The position numbers and the translations under genes are program-made. The notes under the pieces are model-generated. The model was given only the letters and a program-made list of their open reading frames with translations. It was not told where the DNA came from and did no database searches. Positions 53,072 through 64,000 of a stretch of 64,000 nt of DNA are shown here, piece after piece (the stretch's first letter is position 1; each line of letters begins with the position of its first letter). This DNA is from Collimonas silvisoli (GTDB taxonomy: Bacteria; Pseudomonadota; Gammaproteobacteria; Burkholderiales; Burkholderiaceae_D). The stretch covers positions 1-64,000 of the forward strand of contig NZ_JAGQEG010000014.1 of assembly GCF_018305005.1 (NCBI RefSeq), in the 5' to 3' direction.

Positions 53072-54091
53072 TCAGCGTCGGCTCAGATACAACTTCGCTT
53101 GCTGCAGTTCCGGCCGTACCGTGTCCGCGTTTTGCGTGAGCACGACCAGCTTCTCGTAATACGCCTTGGCTTTCGGCTTGTCCTTCAGCATCTCTGCCGC
53201 CTTCGCCGCACCGTACAGGCCGCGCAGGCGGTTGGGGGTCGCTTGCATGGCGGCCTCTTCGTGCATCACCCCCAGCGCGGATTGGTTCGCTTTAACCGAG
53301 TCTTCCCACATGCCGAGCATCGAGTAGATGTGCGAGGGCATGTGCACCGCGTGCGGCGCGGCCGGTGCGATCTGCGCGTATTGCTTGGCGAACGGCAATC
53401 CGCGCTGGGCGAGCGGCGTGTAGTCGTAGCTGTGGATCAGGTAATGGGCGACGCCCGGATGGTCGGGCTGTTCCCGGTAAATCTTTTCCAGGATCGCCGC
53501 AGCCTTGAGTTGCTTGGCGTCGGTCTTGTCGCTATGCAACGCAGTCTCGTTGAGCGCGAGGGCATAGAAAATTGCGGCTTCCGAATCATCGGGATACTTC
53601 TGCATCAGCCGTTCCATTGCCTGCTCGTAGGCCATCGTGCGCTGGTCTTGCGGGACCTTATCGTAGTCTTTAAAAAACGCCTCGGCCGCCAGCAGCCAGT
53701 CACGTTCCCGCTCGGTCTTGGGGTTCAGGGCCAAGCCCTTTTGCACTGCGTCCAACCCGCTCTTGAGCGCTGTCTCGTCGAACGGACCGACCAGCGGATT
53801 GGGACGTTGGGCGATGGCCAGCCCCCAGTAAGCGATAGCGCAGTGCGGATCGGTCTGCATGACGGCTTCAAATGCTTTGAGCGTCGCCGGGTAAAAGAAC
53901 GAATGCAGCATCGCCAAGGCTTTCTCGAACTGGAGCTGTGCTGCGGGAGTGCACGAGGTTGGGAACTTCACGGTGCCGAGTTTTGCAGTACCCGGCTCTC
54001 CATGGGAGTGTTCTTCGTCGTGGCCAAGTGCGGGGCCGGCTGCAAGGATGGCGACGGCACTGGCGATGATAAGGTATTTGTGATTATTCAT
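53072..54091 (-). CDS. Exported TPR-type protein
   Basis: 339 residues: signal peptide (about 1-23, IIASAVAILAAGPALG), a short His-rich stretch (HDEEHSH), then helical repeats of TPR type (FEKALAMLHSFFYPATLKAF; CAIAYWGLAIAQRPNPL; GLYGAAKAAEMLKDKPKAKA). HPGVAHYLIHSYD and HMPSHIYSMLG carry several His residues, and homologues are commonly annotated as hypothetical. It converges on hemY with about 40 bases between the stops. Confidence 0.75.
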   Translation of the reverse strand: MNNHKYLIIASAVAILAAGPALGHDEEHSHGEPGTAKLGTVKFPTSCTPAAQLQFEKALAMLHSFFYPATLKAFEAVMQTDPHCAIAYWGLAIAQRPNPLVGPFDETALKSGLDAVQKGLALNPKTERERDWLLAAEAFFKDYDKVPQDQRTMAYEQAMERLMQKYPDDSEAAIFYALALNETALHSDKTDAKQLKAAAILEKIYREQPDHPGVAHYLIHSYDYTPLAQRGLPFAKQYAQIAPAAPHAVHMPSHIYSMLGMWEDSVKANQSALGVMHEEAAMQATPNRLRGLYGAAKAAEMLKDKPKAKAYYEKLVVLTQNADTVRPELQQAKLYLSRR

Positions 54092-54330
54092 GAGGCGCCT
54101 CCGATTGGGGCCACGGTACCGCTTGGCACAGCGCGAGTGCCCGGATGACTCTTCATCCTAGTAAGGGGAAATGGGTTTTACAAGATGAACGATCCCTGAC
54201 CATGACGTGCTGTCCTTATCTCTTTCTCTGAAGCTGCAGCGGTTCTTCTGCATGGCTGATTGATGGTTTTTGTTAAAAGCATCCCCATCCCCTATACTTG
54301 TCATCCGTCATTACTCATGAAAGAGATTCA

Positions 54331-55653
54331 TTGAACAACCTGTTATTGGTTATCGCAGCATTATTTCTGGTAGCACTCAACGGTTTTTTTGTGGCTGCCG
54401 AATTCGGTCTGGTCAAACTACGCCAGACCCGTATCCGCGCCATTGCCAAGACCCAAGGCTTGCGGGGCCGCATTTTGGCGACCGTGCATCATCAACTGGA
54501 CGCCTATCTGTCCGCCTGCCAACTCGGCATTACATTGGCCTCGCTGGGGCTAGGCTGGATCGGCGAACCGGCTTTCGCCAGCTTGTTGCAGCCGCTGTTC
54601 GGCTGGATCGGCGTCAGTTCGCCGGAGCTGATACACGGGATCTCCTTTTTCTTCGCCTTCTTCCTGATTTCCTTCCTGCACATCGTGATCGGCGAACTGG
54701 CGCCGAAGACCGTGGCGATTCGCAATCCAGAAGTGATAGGGCTGTGGTGCGCCTTGCCTCTGTATGGCTTTTACTGGGCCATGTATCCAGCCATCTGGAC
54801 GCTCAACGCCAGCGCCAACTGGATCCTGCGCCTGGCCGGCCTGGCCGCCGCCCACGGCCATGACGCGCAATATTCGGCAGATGAATTGAAATTGATTCTG
54901 CGCGGCAGTCACATCGGTGAAAAATTCAACCGCGACGAATGGAATGTCCTGGCGCAATCGCTCGATTTCAGCGAACTTGAGGTCTCCGACCTGATGCGCC
55001 CTATCAATGAAATCACGGCCCTGCATCAGGCCCGCAGCCTGCCGGAAAACCTGCAGACCATTTATCGCCATCGTTTCAGCCGTTATCCCTACTTCGACCA
55101 GAGCGGCGTCAACGTACTGGGCGTGATCCATCTGAAGGATTTGTTTATCGCGCAGCAGGAAGGCAAGTCGATCGACAGTCTGAACGCTTATTTGCGGCCG
55201 GTGGAATACGTGTCGCCGCGCATGCCGGCTTTGGAATTGTTCCGCCGCTTCCGCACCGGCTCGCCGCATTTTGCCGTCATCGGTAAAAGGGGCAGCAAGC
55301 CTGAAGGTTTTATCACCCTCGATAATTTGCTGGGCGCAATGGTGGGTGAGATCCGTGACGAATTCCGTCGTAACGACAATGAATGGAGCCGCCTGGACGA
55401 CGGCACCTTGCTGGGCAAGGGCAGCCTGCCGATCTTCAGTCTGGAGCGGATACTCGGCATCGACGTCGTGATCGAGGGCGACGAAGACGTCGACTCGGTG
55501 GGCGGCCTGATCATGGCCAAGCTAGGCGATCTGCCGCATGAAGGGCAAAAAATCGAATTCGACGGTTTCGATATCGTGGTCAAGAAAATGAACGGCCCGC
55601 GGATTGTGCTGGTCAAGGTGTATCCGGCGCCGCGCGCGGTGGATGCCGGATAA
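54331..55653 (+). CDS. CBS-domain membrane protein (DUF21 / CorC-type hemolysin family)
   Basis: 440 residues. The DUF21/CNNM membrane domain (about 1-190; VALNGFFVAAEFGLVKLRQT, ITLASLGLGWIGEP, HIVIGELAPKTVAIRNPE) is followed by two CBS domains (about 205-325; SDLMRPINEITALHQARSLP) and a CorC_HlyC domain (about 345-430). Such proteins are linked to Mg/Co export or ion homeostasis. TTG 54331 is chosen because GAAAGAGA lies 5 bases upstream and it places the first helix correctly; the frame is open to 54298. Confidence 0.9.
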   Translation: MNNLLLVIAALFLVALNGFFVAAEFGLVKLRQTRIRAIAKTQGLRGRILATVHHQLDAYLSACQLGITLASLGLGWIGEPAFASLLQPLFGWIGVSSPELIHGISFFFAFFLISFLHIVIGELAPKTVAIRNPEVIGLWCALPLYGFYWAMYPAIWTLNASANWILRLAGLAAAHGHDAQYSADELKLILRGSHIGEKFNRDEWNVLAQSLDFSELEVSDLMRPINEITALHQARSLPENLQTIYRHRFSRYPYFDQSGVNVLGVIHLKDLFIAQQEGKSIDSLNAYLRPVEYVSPRMPALELFRRFRTGSPHFAVIGKRGSKPEGFITLDNLLGAMVGEIRDEFRRNDNEWSRLDDGTLLGKGSLPIFSLERILGIDVVIEGDEDVDSVGGLIMAKLGDLPHEGQKIEFDGFDIVVKKMNGPRIVLVKVYPAPRAVDAG

Positions 55654-55692
55654 GCGGATAGCCGGATAGCTTAACTTACTGGTCGACTCCGT

Positions 55693-56658
55693 TCAGAGCT
55701 GAGCAGCGTCGGCCAGCGTTTTGCCGTCGTAGAGCGTGACCGGCACCACCACCTGGCGCGACGGTTTGCCGTCGATCGCCTCCAGCGCCAACGTCACCGC
55801 ATGCTGTGAAATGGCTTCGATATTCTGCGCGACAGAGGTAAGGGCAGGGCATAGTTCAGCGGTTAATCCGTCAAAGCCGATGATGGATACGGCCTCGGGG
55901 ACCGGCACCTGCAAATCCTGCAACGCGCCTAAAGCGCCGATCGCCATTTCATCGGTGCCGCAAAACACGCCGGTGGGGCGCATGCCGGCGCTCCACACTT
56001 CCCGCATCAGGCGATAACCGCCGAGTACCGACGCCTCGCCCTGCACCACGCAGCGCTCGGTATCCAAGCCGTGGCGGAGCAGGGTGTCGACAAATCCTTT
56101 TCTGCGGTCGATTTCCCACTGCACGCCGGCGTTGCCGTTCAACAGCATCAGCCTGGTATGGCCGCGCGCAATGAATTGCTGCGCCGCCAGCGTGCCGCCG
56201 GCGACATCGTCGGGGGCGACGCAAGAGATGCGCGGATCATGGCCGATCAGCACTGCCGGCACCTTGCGCTCGGTCAGCTGCCGCAAACGTTCGTCGATGT
56301 CGGTCGACTTGAACATCAGTACCGCATCCAGCCGGCGCTTGATCTGCTCCAGCGCGACAGGAACCTCGACAAACTGGATGGCACGCTCCTGCATTTCGCG
56401 CAACACGGCAAACCAGAAGCGGTTGAAATAGGGCGACAGACGATTTTCGCCGGCGCCGATCCAGATGCCCAGCGTAAACTTGGAGCGCATCGACAATTCG
56501 CGCGCCACCGGATCGGGTTCGTAACCGAGCTGCTCCATCACTCCCAGCACTTTGATGCGAGTAGCTTTGGCAACCGTCGAATGGCCATTAATGACGCGGC
56601 TGATCGTGCCGGTGGAAACACCCGCGAGCCTGGCAACATCATCGATTTTTATCTTCAT
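55693..56658 (-). CDS. LacI-family repressor of the alpha-glucoside locus
   Basis: 321 residues. LacI helix-turn-helix (IDDVARLAGVSTGTISRVIN, residues 5-24) and hinge helix (VARELSMRS), then the periplasmic-binding-like ligand domain (APDDVAGGTLAAQQFIARGH; CGTDEMAIGALGALQD). Divergent from the porin gene, with two palindromic operators in between, so it represses the locus and is presumably released by an alpha-glucoside. It may also control its own gene. Confidence 0.92.
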   Translation of the reverse strand: MKIKIDDVARLAGVSTGTISRVINGHSTVAKATRIKVLGVMEQLGYEPDPVARELSMRSKFTLGIWIGAGENRLSPYFNRFWFAVLREMQERAIQFVEVPVALEQIKRRLDAVLMFKSTDIDERLRQLTERKVPAVLIGHDPRISCVAPDDVAGGTLAAQQFIARGHTRLMLLNGNAGVQWEIDRRKGFVDTLLRHGLDTERCVVQGEASVLGGYRLMREVWSAGMRPTGVFCGTDEMAIGALGALQDLQVPVPEAVSIIGFDGLTAELCPALTSVAQNIEAISQHAVTLALEAIDGKPSRQVVVPVTLYDGKTLADAAQL

Positions 56659-56811
56659 ATGCTTTCACGTCTGTTTTTACGTCAGCCCGACATTTTGTTT
56701 CGTTTATACATCAATTCCGAATCCGAGACTGAGCTGACGCACGGAGAATCAAGAGCCAACCGGCTGTCCAGCCATGCTGCCGGAAAAACTCCTCCGGCAT
56801 GCATTTTGTGC

Positions 56812-56838
56812 TTGACACCGGAATAGTGGAAAGATATC

Positions 56839-56840
<2 letters not shown>
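56812..56840 (+). promoter_or_regulatory. Promoter of the alpha-glucoside operon
   Basis: TTGACA (56812-56817), 17-base spacer, TATCTT (56835-56840). The first LacI operator begins within the -10 box. Confidence 0.8.
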
Positions 56841-58212
<1,372 letters not shown>

Positions 58213-58328
58213 TGCCTGGAGCTGATTTCCAAACCTGATTACCGGTGCTAAATCCGACGGTGCTAAATTCAATTATCCCGCCGATTATCCAGATTAATTG
58301 CTGACATCAAGAAAACATGGAGACAACA

Positions 58329-59606
<1,278 letters not shown>

Positions 59607-59613
59607 CGCGCAC

Positions 59614-60567
59614 ATGAGCATCGTACATGAGGCCGGGATCGCGCCGGCCAAGCCGACAGCGCCGGCAATTGCCAACCGCCTGAACCAGGCGCGGACCCGC
59701 ACCGCCTGGCTGTTCGTGGCGCCGTTGTTCATCGTGCTGCTGCTGATTGCCGGCTGGCCATTGCTGCGTTCGATCTGGTTCAGCGTCACCGACACCCGCC
59801 TGAACAACCTGGCCGGCGGGCAGTTCATCGGCTTGGCTAACTACATCGGCGAATACGGTGTGCTGCAAGATCCGGACTGGTGGAATGCGGTCGGCAATAC
59901 CTTGCTGTTTGCCTCTGGTTCGGTGCTGCTGGAAACCTTGTTCGGCTTGAGCATCGCCATGATGCTGAATCAGCCGTCGCGGATCCGGACCCTGCTGCGG
60001 GTCGCGATCCTGGTGCCGTGGGCGATCCCGACGGTGGTCTCGGCCAAGATCTGGGCCTGGATGCTGCACGACCAGTTCGGCCTGATCAACCATCTGCTGC
60101 TGCAAGCCGGCATGCTGAGCCAGCCGCTGGCGTGGACTTCCGACCCGCATCTGGCGATGCTGACGATTGTCCTGGTCGATACCTGGAAAACCACGCCGTT
60201 CATGGCGCTGCTGATTCTGGCTGCATTGCAGATGCTGCCGCAGGATCTGTACGAAGCGGCGCGGGTCGACGGCATTCCGGTCTGGACCGTGTTCCGCAAG
60301 ATCACCTTGCCGCTGATCATGCCGGGCATCCTGGTCGCCATGCTGTTCCGTGCGCTCGACGCCTTGCGCGTGTTCGACCTGATTTACGTGCTGACCTCGA
60401 ACGGCAAGTCGACCAAGAGCATGTCGGTCTATGTGCGCGAGCAACTGGTTGATTTCCAGCAGGTCGGCTACGGTTCGGCCGCGGCCACTTTGCTATTCCT
60501 GATGATTGCACTGATCACAGTGATTTACCTGACTGCGGTGCGCAGCAAGATCGACGAGGAAAACTGA
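59614..60567 (+). CDS. Alpha-glucoside ABC transporter permease (MalF/AglF type)
   Basis: 317-residue permease with about six helices (WLFVAPLFIVLLLIAGWPLL is the first). The EAA loop EAARVDGIPVWTVFRKITLP contacts the ATPase. It is 8 bases after the binding-protein gene and 2 bases before the second permease. Confidence 0.93.
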   Translation: MSIVHEAGIAPAKPTAPAIANRLNQARTRTAWLFVAPLFIVLLLIAGWPLLRSIWFSVTDTRLNNLAGGQFIGLANYIGEYGVLQDPDWWNAVGNTLLFASGSVLLETLFGLSIAMMLNQPSRIRTLLRVAILVPWAIPTVVSAKIWAWMLHDQFGLINHLLLQAGMLSQPLAWTSDPHLAMLTIVLVDTWKTTPFMALLILAALQMLPQDLYEAARVDGIPVWTVFRKITLPLIMPGILVAMLFRALDALRVFDLIYVLTSNGKSTKSMSVYVREQLVDFQQVGYGSAAATLLFLMIALITVIYLTAVRSKIDEEN

Positions 60568-60568
60568 T

Positions 60569-61402
60569 ATGACACGCCGCCATCCGCTTGCGACCATCGG
60601 CTTTTACCTGTTCGCCGGCATCATCCTGATCTATGCGCTGTTCCCTTTCTTTTACGCCATCAGTTCATCGCTGCGCGGCGGTTCGGCCATGTTCGATCCG
60701 GAGCTGCTGCCGTCAAGCGTCACTTTCAGCCACTACGTCGATGTCTTTCTGGAGCAGCCGTTCCAGCTCAACATCCTGAACTCGATCGTGGTGGCGGTCG
60801 GTGTGGTCGCCATCTCGATGCTGCTGGCGATACTGGCGGCCTACGCCCTGGCGCGGATTCAGTTTCGCGGCCGCCGCTTGCTGCTGTTTTCGATCCTGAC
60901 GGTGTCCATGTTCCCGCAGGTGGCGATTCTGTCCGGCATGTTCGAACTGATCCGCGGCCTCAAGCTGTACGACAACATCGGCGCCCTGGTGATTGCCGAC
61001 CTGATTTTCACCTTGCCCTTTACCGTCTGGGTGCTGGTGACTTTCATGCGCGACTTGCCGAAGGAATTGGAAGAAGCCGCCATCATGGACGGCGCCGGTC
61101 CCTTGCGCATTGTGTTCAAAGTCTTCTTCCCGCTGCTGTGGCCGGCGCTTGCCGCCACCTCTCTGCTGGCGTTTATCGCAGCCTGGAACGAATTCCTGTT
61201 TGCGCTGACCTTCACCTTGTCCGGCGACGAGCGCACGGTGCCGGTAGCGATTTCCATGATTTCCGGCGCCAGTTCGCATGAACTCCCGTGGGGCAACATC
61301 ATGGCGGCGTCGGTGGTGGTGACGCTGCCGGTGATTGCGGTCGTGCTGTTTTTCCAGCGTTACATCGTTTCCGGCCTGACCGCCGGTGCGGTAAAGGGCT
61401 AG
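60569..61402 (+). CDS. Alpha-glucoside ABC transporter permease (MalG/AglG type)
   Basis: 277-residue permease. IILIYALFPFFYAISSSLRGG at the N-terminal helix, the EAA loop EEAAIMDGAGPLRIVFKVFF and the final helix VTLPVIAVVLFFQRYIVSGLT are MalG signatures. It pairs with the preceding permease. Confidence 0.93.
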   Translation: MTRRHPLATIGFYLFAGIILIYALFPFFYAISSSLRGGSAMFDPELLPSSVTFSHYVDVFLEQPFQLNILNSIVVAVGVVAISMLLAILAAYALARIQFRGRRLLLFSILTVSMFPQVAILSGMFELIRGLKLYDNIGALVIADLIFTLPFTVWVLVTFMRDLPKELEEAAIMDGAGPLRIVFKVFFPLLWPALAATSLLAFIAAWNEFLFALTFTLSGDERTVPVAISMISGASSHELPWGNIMAASVVVTLPVIAVVLFFQRYIVSGLTAGAVKG

Positions 61403-61473
61403 AGCCAGGCTAGAACTAATTTAACGAATATTGACGACATGCATTCTCAATTTATCAAACAAAGGCATTCGAT

Positions 61474-63090
61474 ATGAACGAGCAAAACTGGTGGCGCGGC
61501 GCAGCGATTTATCAAATCTACCCGCGCAGTTTTCAGGATAGCAACGGCGACGGCATCGGCGATCTGGCCGGCATTACCGCGCGCATGCCTTACCTGGCGC
61601 AACTGGGTATCGACGCGATCTGGATTTCTCCCTTCTTCAAATCGCCGATGCTCGATTTCGGCTACGACGTTTCCGATTATCGCCAGGTCGATCCGATCTT
61701 CGGCGACCTTGGCGATTTCGATCGAATGATAGCGGCCGCGCACCAGCACGGCCTGAAGGTATTGATCGACCAGGTCATCAGCCACACTTCGGACCAGCAC
61801 GCATGGTTCAAGGAAAGCCGCGGCAGCCGCGACAATCCGAAGCAGGATTGGTATGTCTGGGTAGATCCCCAGGCCGACGGTTCGCCGCCGAACAACTGGC
61901 AATCGATATTCGGCGGTAGCGCTTGGCAATGGGATACCCGGCGCTGCCAATACTATCTGCATAATTTCCTGAGCAGCCAGCCAGACCTGAATTTCCATCA
62001 TCCCGAAGTACAGGATGCGGTGCTCGACGCCACGCGCTTCTGGCTTGAGCGCGGGGTCGACGGTTTCCGGCTCGACACCGTCAATTTCTATTTCCACGAC
62101 CAGGCCCTGCGCTCCAACCCGCCGCAGCCCGCGGGGCAATATGCAGTGGGCGTTCCGCGTAACAATCCCTACGCGCTGCAGGTGCACGTCTACGACAAGA
62201 CGCGGCCGGAAAACCTGGCCTTCCTCCAGCGCTTCCGGGCGTTGACCGACGCCTATCCCGGCATCGCCACCATCGGCGAGATCGGCGACGACAACCAGTA
62301 CCGGACCCTGGCCGCCTACACCGCCGGCAACGACAAGCTGCATATGGCCTACACCTTCAACCTGCTGGCCGAGCAATGTTCGCCGCGCTTCATCCATGGC
62401 GTGCTGGACGAGTTCCAGCGCGAAACCGCCGGCGCCTGGGCTTGCTGGTCGCTCGGCAATCATGATGTGCCGCGGGTGGTCAGCCGCTGGCAGGAACTGG
62501 GCGACAGTCCGCTGCTGCCGGCCGTGCTGCTGGCCATGCTGGGTTCGCTGCGCGGTTCGATCTGCCTGTATCAGGGCGAGGAGCTGGCGCTGGCCGAGGC
62601 TGTCATTCCCTATGAACAGATCCAGGATCCCTACGGCAAGACCATGTGGCCCGATTTCGCCGGACGCGACGGCTGCCGCACGCCGATGCCGTGGCAGGCG
62701 GATGGCTTGCATGCCGGCTTCAGCAGCGGCGCCCCGTGGCTGCCTATCCCTGCGGCGCATCTGCCATGCGCGGCCGATCGCGCCGAAGCCGATCCGCAAT
62801 CCACCTTGCATCGCTACCGGCATTTCCTGCGCTGGCGCAAACAGCAGCCGGCATTGATTCACGGCGAGATGGAACTGCTGGCCCCAAGCGACCAGGTGGT
62901 CGCCATGATCCGGCGTGACGAGGCACAAACCGTACTCTGCCTGTTCAATCTGTCGAACGCCGCAGCCATCTATGCGCTGCCGGCGGGAATGTCTTTCCAA
63001 GCTCTGGGCGGACACGGTTTTCATTCTGAAATTGACGGCGGCCAGGTAACGCTGCCGCCATACCAGGCATTTTTCGGCACACCGGGATAA
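61474..63090 (+). CDS. GH13 alpha-glucosidase (AglA / oligo-1,6-glucosidase type)
   Basis: 538 residues, cytoplasmic (no signal). GH13 motifs: [47 protein letters not shown] (nucleophile Asp), ATIGEIGDD (acid/base Glu), SLGNHDVPR (Asp). Hydrolyses short alpha-glucosides such as maltose, isomaltose, sucrose or trehalose after import; exact specificity not decided. Sits between the permease and ATPase genes, as in agl operons. Confidence 0.93.
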   Translation: MNEQNWWRGAAIYQIYPRSFQDSNGDGIGDLAGITARMPYLAQLGIDAIWISPFFKSPMLDFGYDVSDYRQVDPIFGDLGDFDRMIAAAHQHGLKVLIDQVISHTSDQHAWFKESRGSRDNPKQDWYVWVDPQADGSPPNNWQSIFGGSAWQWDTRRCQYYLHNFLSSQPDLNFHHPEVQDAVLDATRFWLERGVDGFRLDTVNFYFHDQALRSNPPQPAGQYAVGVPRNNPYALQVHVYDKTRPENLAFLQRFRALTDAYPGIATIGEIGDDNQYRTLAAYTAGNDKLHMAYTFNLLAEQCSPRFIHGVLDEFQRETAGAWACWSLGNHDVPRVVSRWQELGDSPLLPAVLLAMLGSLRGSICLYQGEELALAEAVIPYEQIQDPYGKTMWPDFAGRDGCRTPMPWQADGLHAGFSSGAPWLPIPAAHLPCAADRAEADPQSTLHRYRHFLRWRKQQPALIHGEMELLAPSDQVVAMIRRDEAQTVLCLFNLSNAAAIYALPAGMSFQALGGHGFHSEIDGGQVTLPPYQAFFGTPG

Positions 63091-63103
63091 AGGACAGGAC
63101 GCC

Positions 63104-64000
63104 ATGACAGCTATTTCATTGTGCAATGTGCACAAGCGTTACAACGCCAAGGCTTTGGTCATCAACAATATCAACCTGGAAATCACGCAAGGTGAATTCT
63201 GCGTCTTTATCGGGCCCTCCGGCTGTGGCAAATCGACCTTGCTGCGCATGATCGCCGGCCTGGAAGAGATTTCCGGCGGCGAGCTGAGCATCGATGGCCG
63301 CCTGGTCAATCACTTGCCGCCTTCCGAGCGTGATGTGGCAATGGTGTTCCAAAGCTACGCGCTGTACCCGCACATGAGCGTGTTTGAAAACATGGCGTTC
63401 GGCTTGCGCATCGCCATCAAGAACGAGCAGGAAGTCCAGCGCCGCGTGGCCGAAGCAGTGCGCATGTTGCAGCTGGAGCCGCTGCTCGATTACAAGCCGC
63501 GCCAGCTCTCGGGCGGGCAGCGGCAGCGGGTCGCCATCGGCCGCGCGATCGTGCGCCAGCCGAAAGTATTTTTGTTTGACGAACCCTTATCCAACCTGGA
63601 TGCCGGCCTGCGCGTGCAGACCCGGATCGAGTTGGCGCACCTGCACCGCAAGATCGGTTCCGCGACCTCGATTTATGTTACCCACGATCAAGTCGAAGCG
63701 ATGACCCTGGCCGATCAGATCGTGCTGCTGAACGCCGGCCCCGCCGTGCTGAAGGATGGCAGCGTGGCGCAGGCAGGCAGACCGCTGGAGCTTTACCATC
63801 GCCCGGTGAATCGCTTTGTGGCCGGCTTCATTGGTTCGCCGTCGATGAATTTTTTGCCTGGCACGGTGGCCGCGCTCGACGGCAGCGGCGTCTCGGTACG
63901 CTTGCCGGGCGGCGATCTGGTAAGCGCGAGAGTCAGCCCGGCCGGGCTCGCCGTCGGCCAGGAAGTGACCATCGGCATACGGCCTGAGCATATCCTGCTG
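63104..64000 (+). CDS. Sugar ABC transporter ATP-binding protein (MalK/AglK type), 3' part outside the window
   Basis: 299 residues are visible, and the frame is still open at the window edge. Walker [13 protein letters not shown]-loop [13 protein letters not shown], signature [15 protein letters not shown], Walker [14 protein letters not shown], and the MalK-type regulatory (TOBE) start [12 protein letters not shown] at the end. ATG 63104 lies 13 bases after the glucosidase stop, with AGGACAGG as ribosome binding site. Energises the transporter. Confidence 0.93.
   Translation, partial: MTAISLCNVHKRYNAKALVINNINLEITQGEFCVFIGPSGCGKSTLLRMIAGLEEISGGELSIDGRLVNHLPPSERDVAMVFQSYALYPHMSVFENMAFGLRIAIKNEQEVQRRVAEAVRMLQLEPLLDYKPRQLSGGQRQRVAIGRAIVRQPKVFLFDEPLSNLDAGLRVQTRIELAHLHRKIGSATSIYVTHDQVEAMTLADQIVLLNAGPAVLKDGSVAQAGRPLELYHRPVNRFVAGFIGSPSMNFLPGTVAALDGSGVSVRLPGGDLVSARVSPAGLAVGQEVTIGIRPEHILL

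Noticed and set aside
61447-63135. 562-codon antisense frame over the glucosidase gene
   Set aside because: Shadow of the GH13 gene, whose catalytic motifs are all present on the + strand.

Overview
The window looks like a chromosomal segment of a betaproteobacterium of the order Burkholderiales, most likely an Oxalobacteraceae member of the Collimonas/Herbaspirillum type. This is inferred from the protein character, the divergent ppc / hemC-hemD-hemX-hemY arrangement and the moderately high GC content. No rRNA or tRNA gene was seen. Coding sense changes several times, so the window is a chain of separate operons, with an accessory-looking block at about 11.9-29.4 kb.

Layout. (1) 1-127: the end of an IS3-type insertion sequence. 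(2) 0.5-11.7 kb: a di-haem cytochrome c peroxidase gene, then a compact type II secretion-like operon (gspG, gspF, gspE, PilM-, PilN-, PilO- and PilP/GspC-like genes, the secretin gspD, and three more pseudopilins). (3) 11.9-26.0 kb: two very large translationally coupled genes. The first encodes 2762 residues (signal peptide, YD repeat, two IPT/TIG domains, then 23 alternating modules of about 107 residues). The second encodes a 1933-residue Rhs/YD protein with a kelch-like N-terminus and an AT-richer C-terminal tip. (4) 26.0-29.4 kb: orphan fragments behind the Rhs gene (a small membrane protein that may be an immunity protein, an adenosine-deaminase-like fragment, possible IS remnants), then a TetR-controlled SDR/SnoaL cluster containing a deleted MFS gene. 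(5) 29.4-36.1 kb: sparse genes (phosphopantetheinyl transferase, small hypotheticals, a Gfo/Idh/MocA oxidoreductase, a LysR/PACE-efflux pair) interspersed with a repeated family of putative small RNAs and one longer structured RNA candidate. (6) 36.2-40.9 kb: adenine deaminase and a polar amino-acid ABC importer with its GntR regulator. (7) 41.1-45.6 kb: three exported proteins (kelch-type, FG-GAP-like, DUF3298-like); the middle gene is frameshifted at a T6 tract. (8) 45.7-53.0 kb: PEP carboxylase divergent from the haem genes hemC, hemD, hemX, hemY. (9) 53.1-55.7 kb: a TPR-type exported protein and a CBS/CorC membrane protein. (10) 55.7-64.0 kb: an alpha-glucoside utilisation locus (LacI repressor, LamB-type porin, binding protein, two permeases, GH13 alpha-glucosidase, ATPase running off the window) with a clear promoter and two LacI operators.

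How the parts may work together. The secretion operon followed directly by a giant repeat protein and an Rhs protein suggests a dedicated export route for large surface proteins. This is inference from gene order. In the alpha-glucoside locus, the porin, importer and glucosidase would take up and hydrolyse alpha-glucosides until the LacI protein shuts the promoter. The most unusual non-coding feature is a set of near-identical 65-70 nt units, each with a TATAGT or TAAAAT box, a CUCCUCC-type stretch, a hairpin with a pyrimidine-rich UCCU/UCCCC loop, and a terminator hairpin capped by a GNRA tetraloop. They look like a family of anti-Shine-Dalgarno small RNAs.
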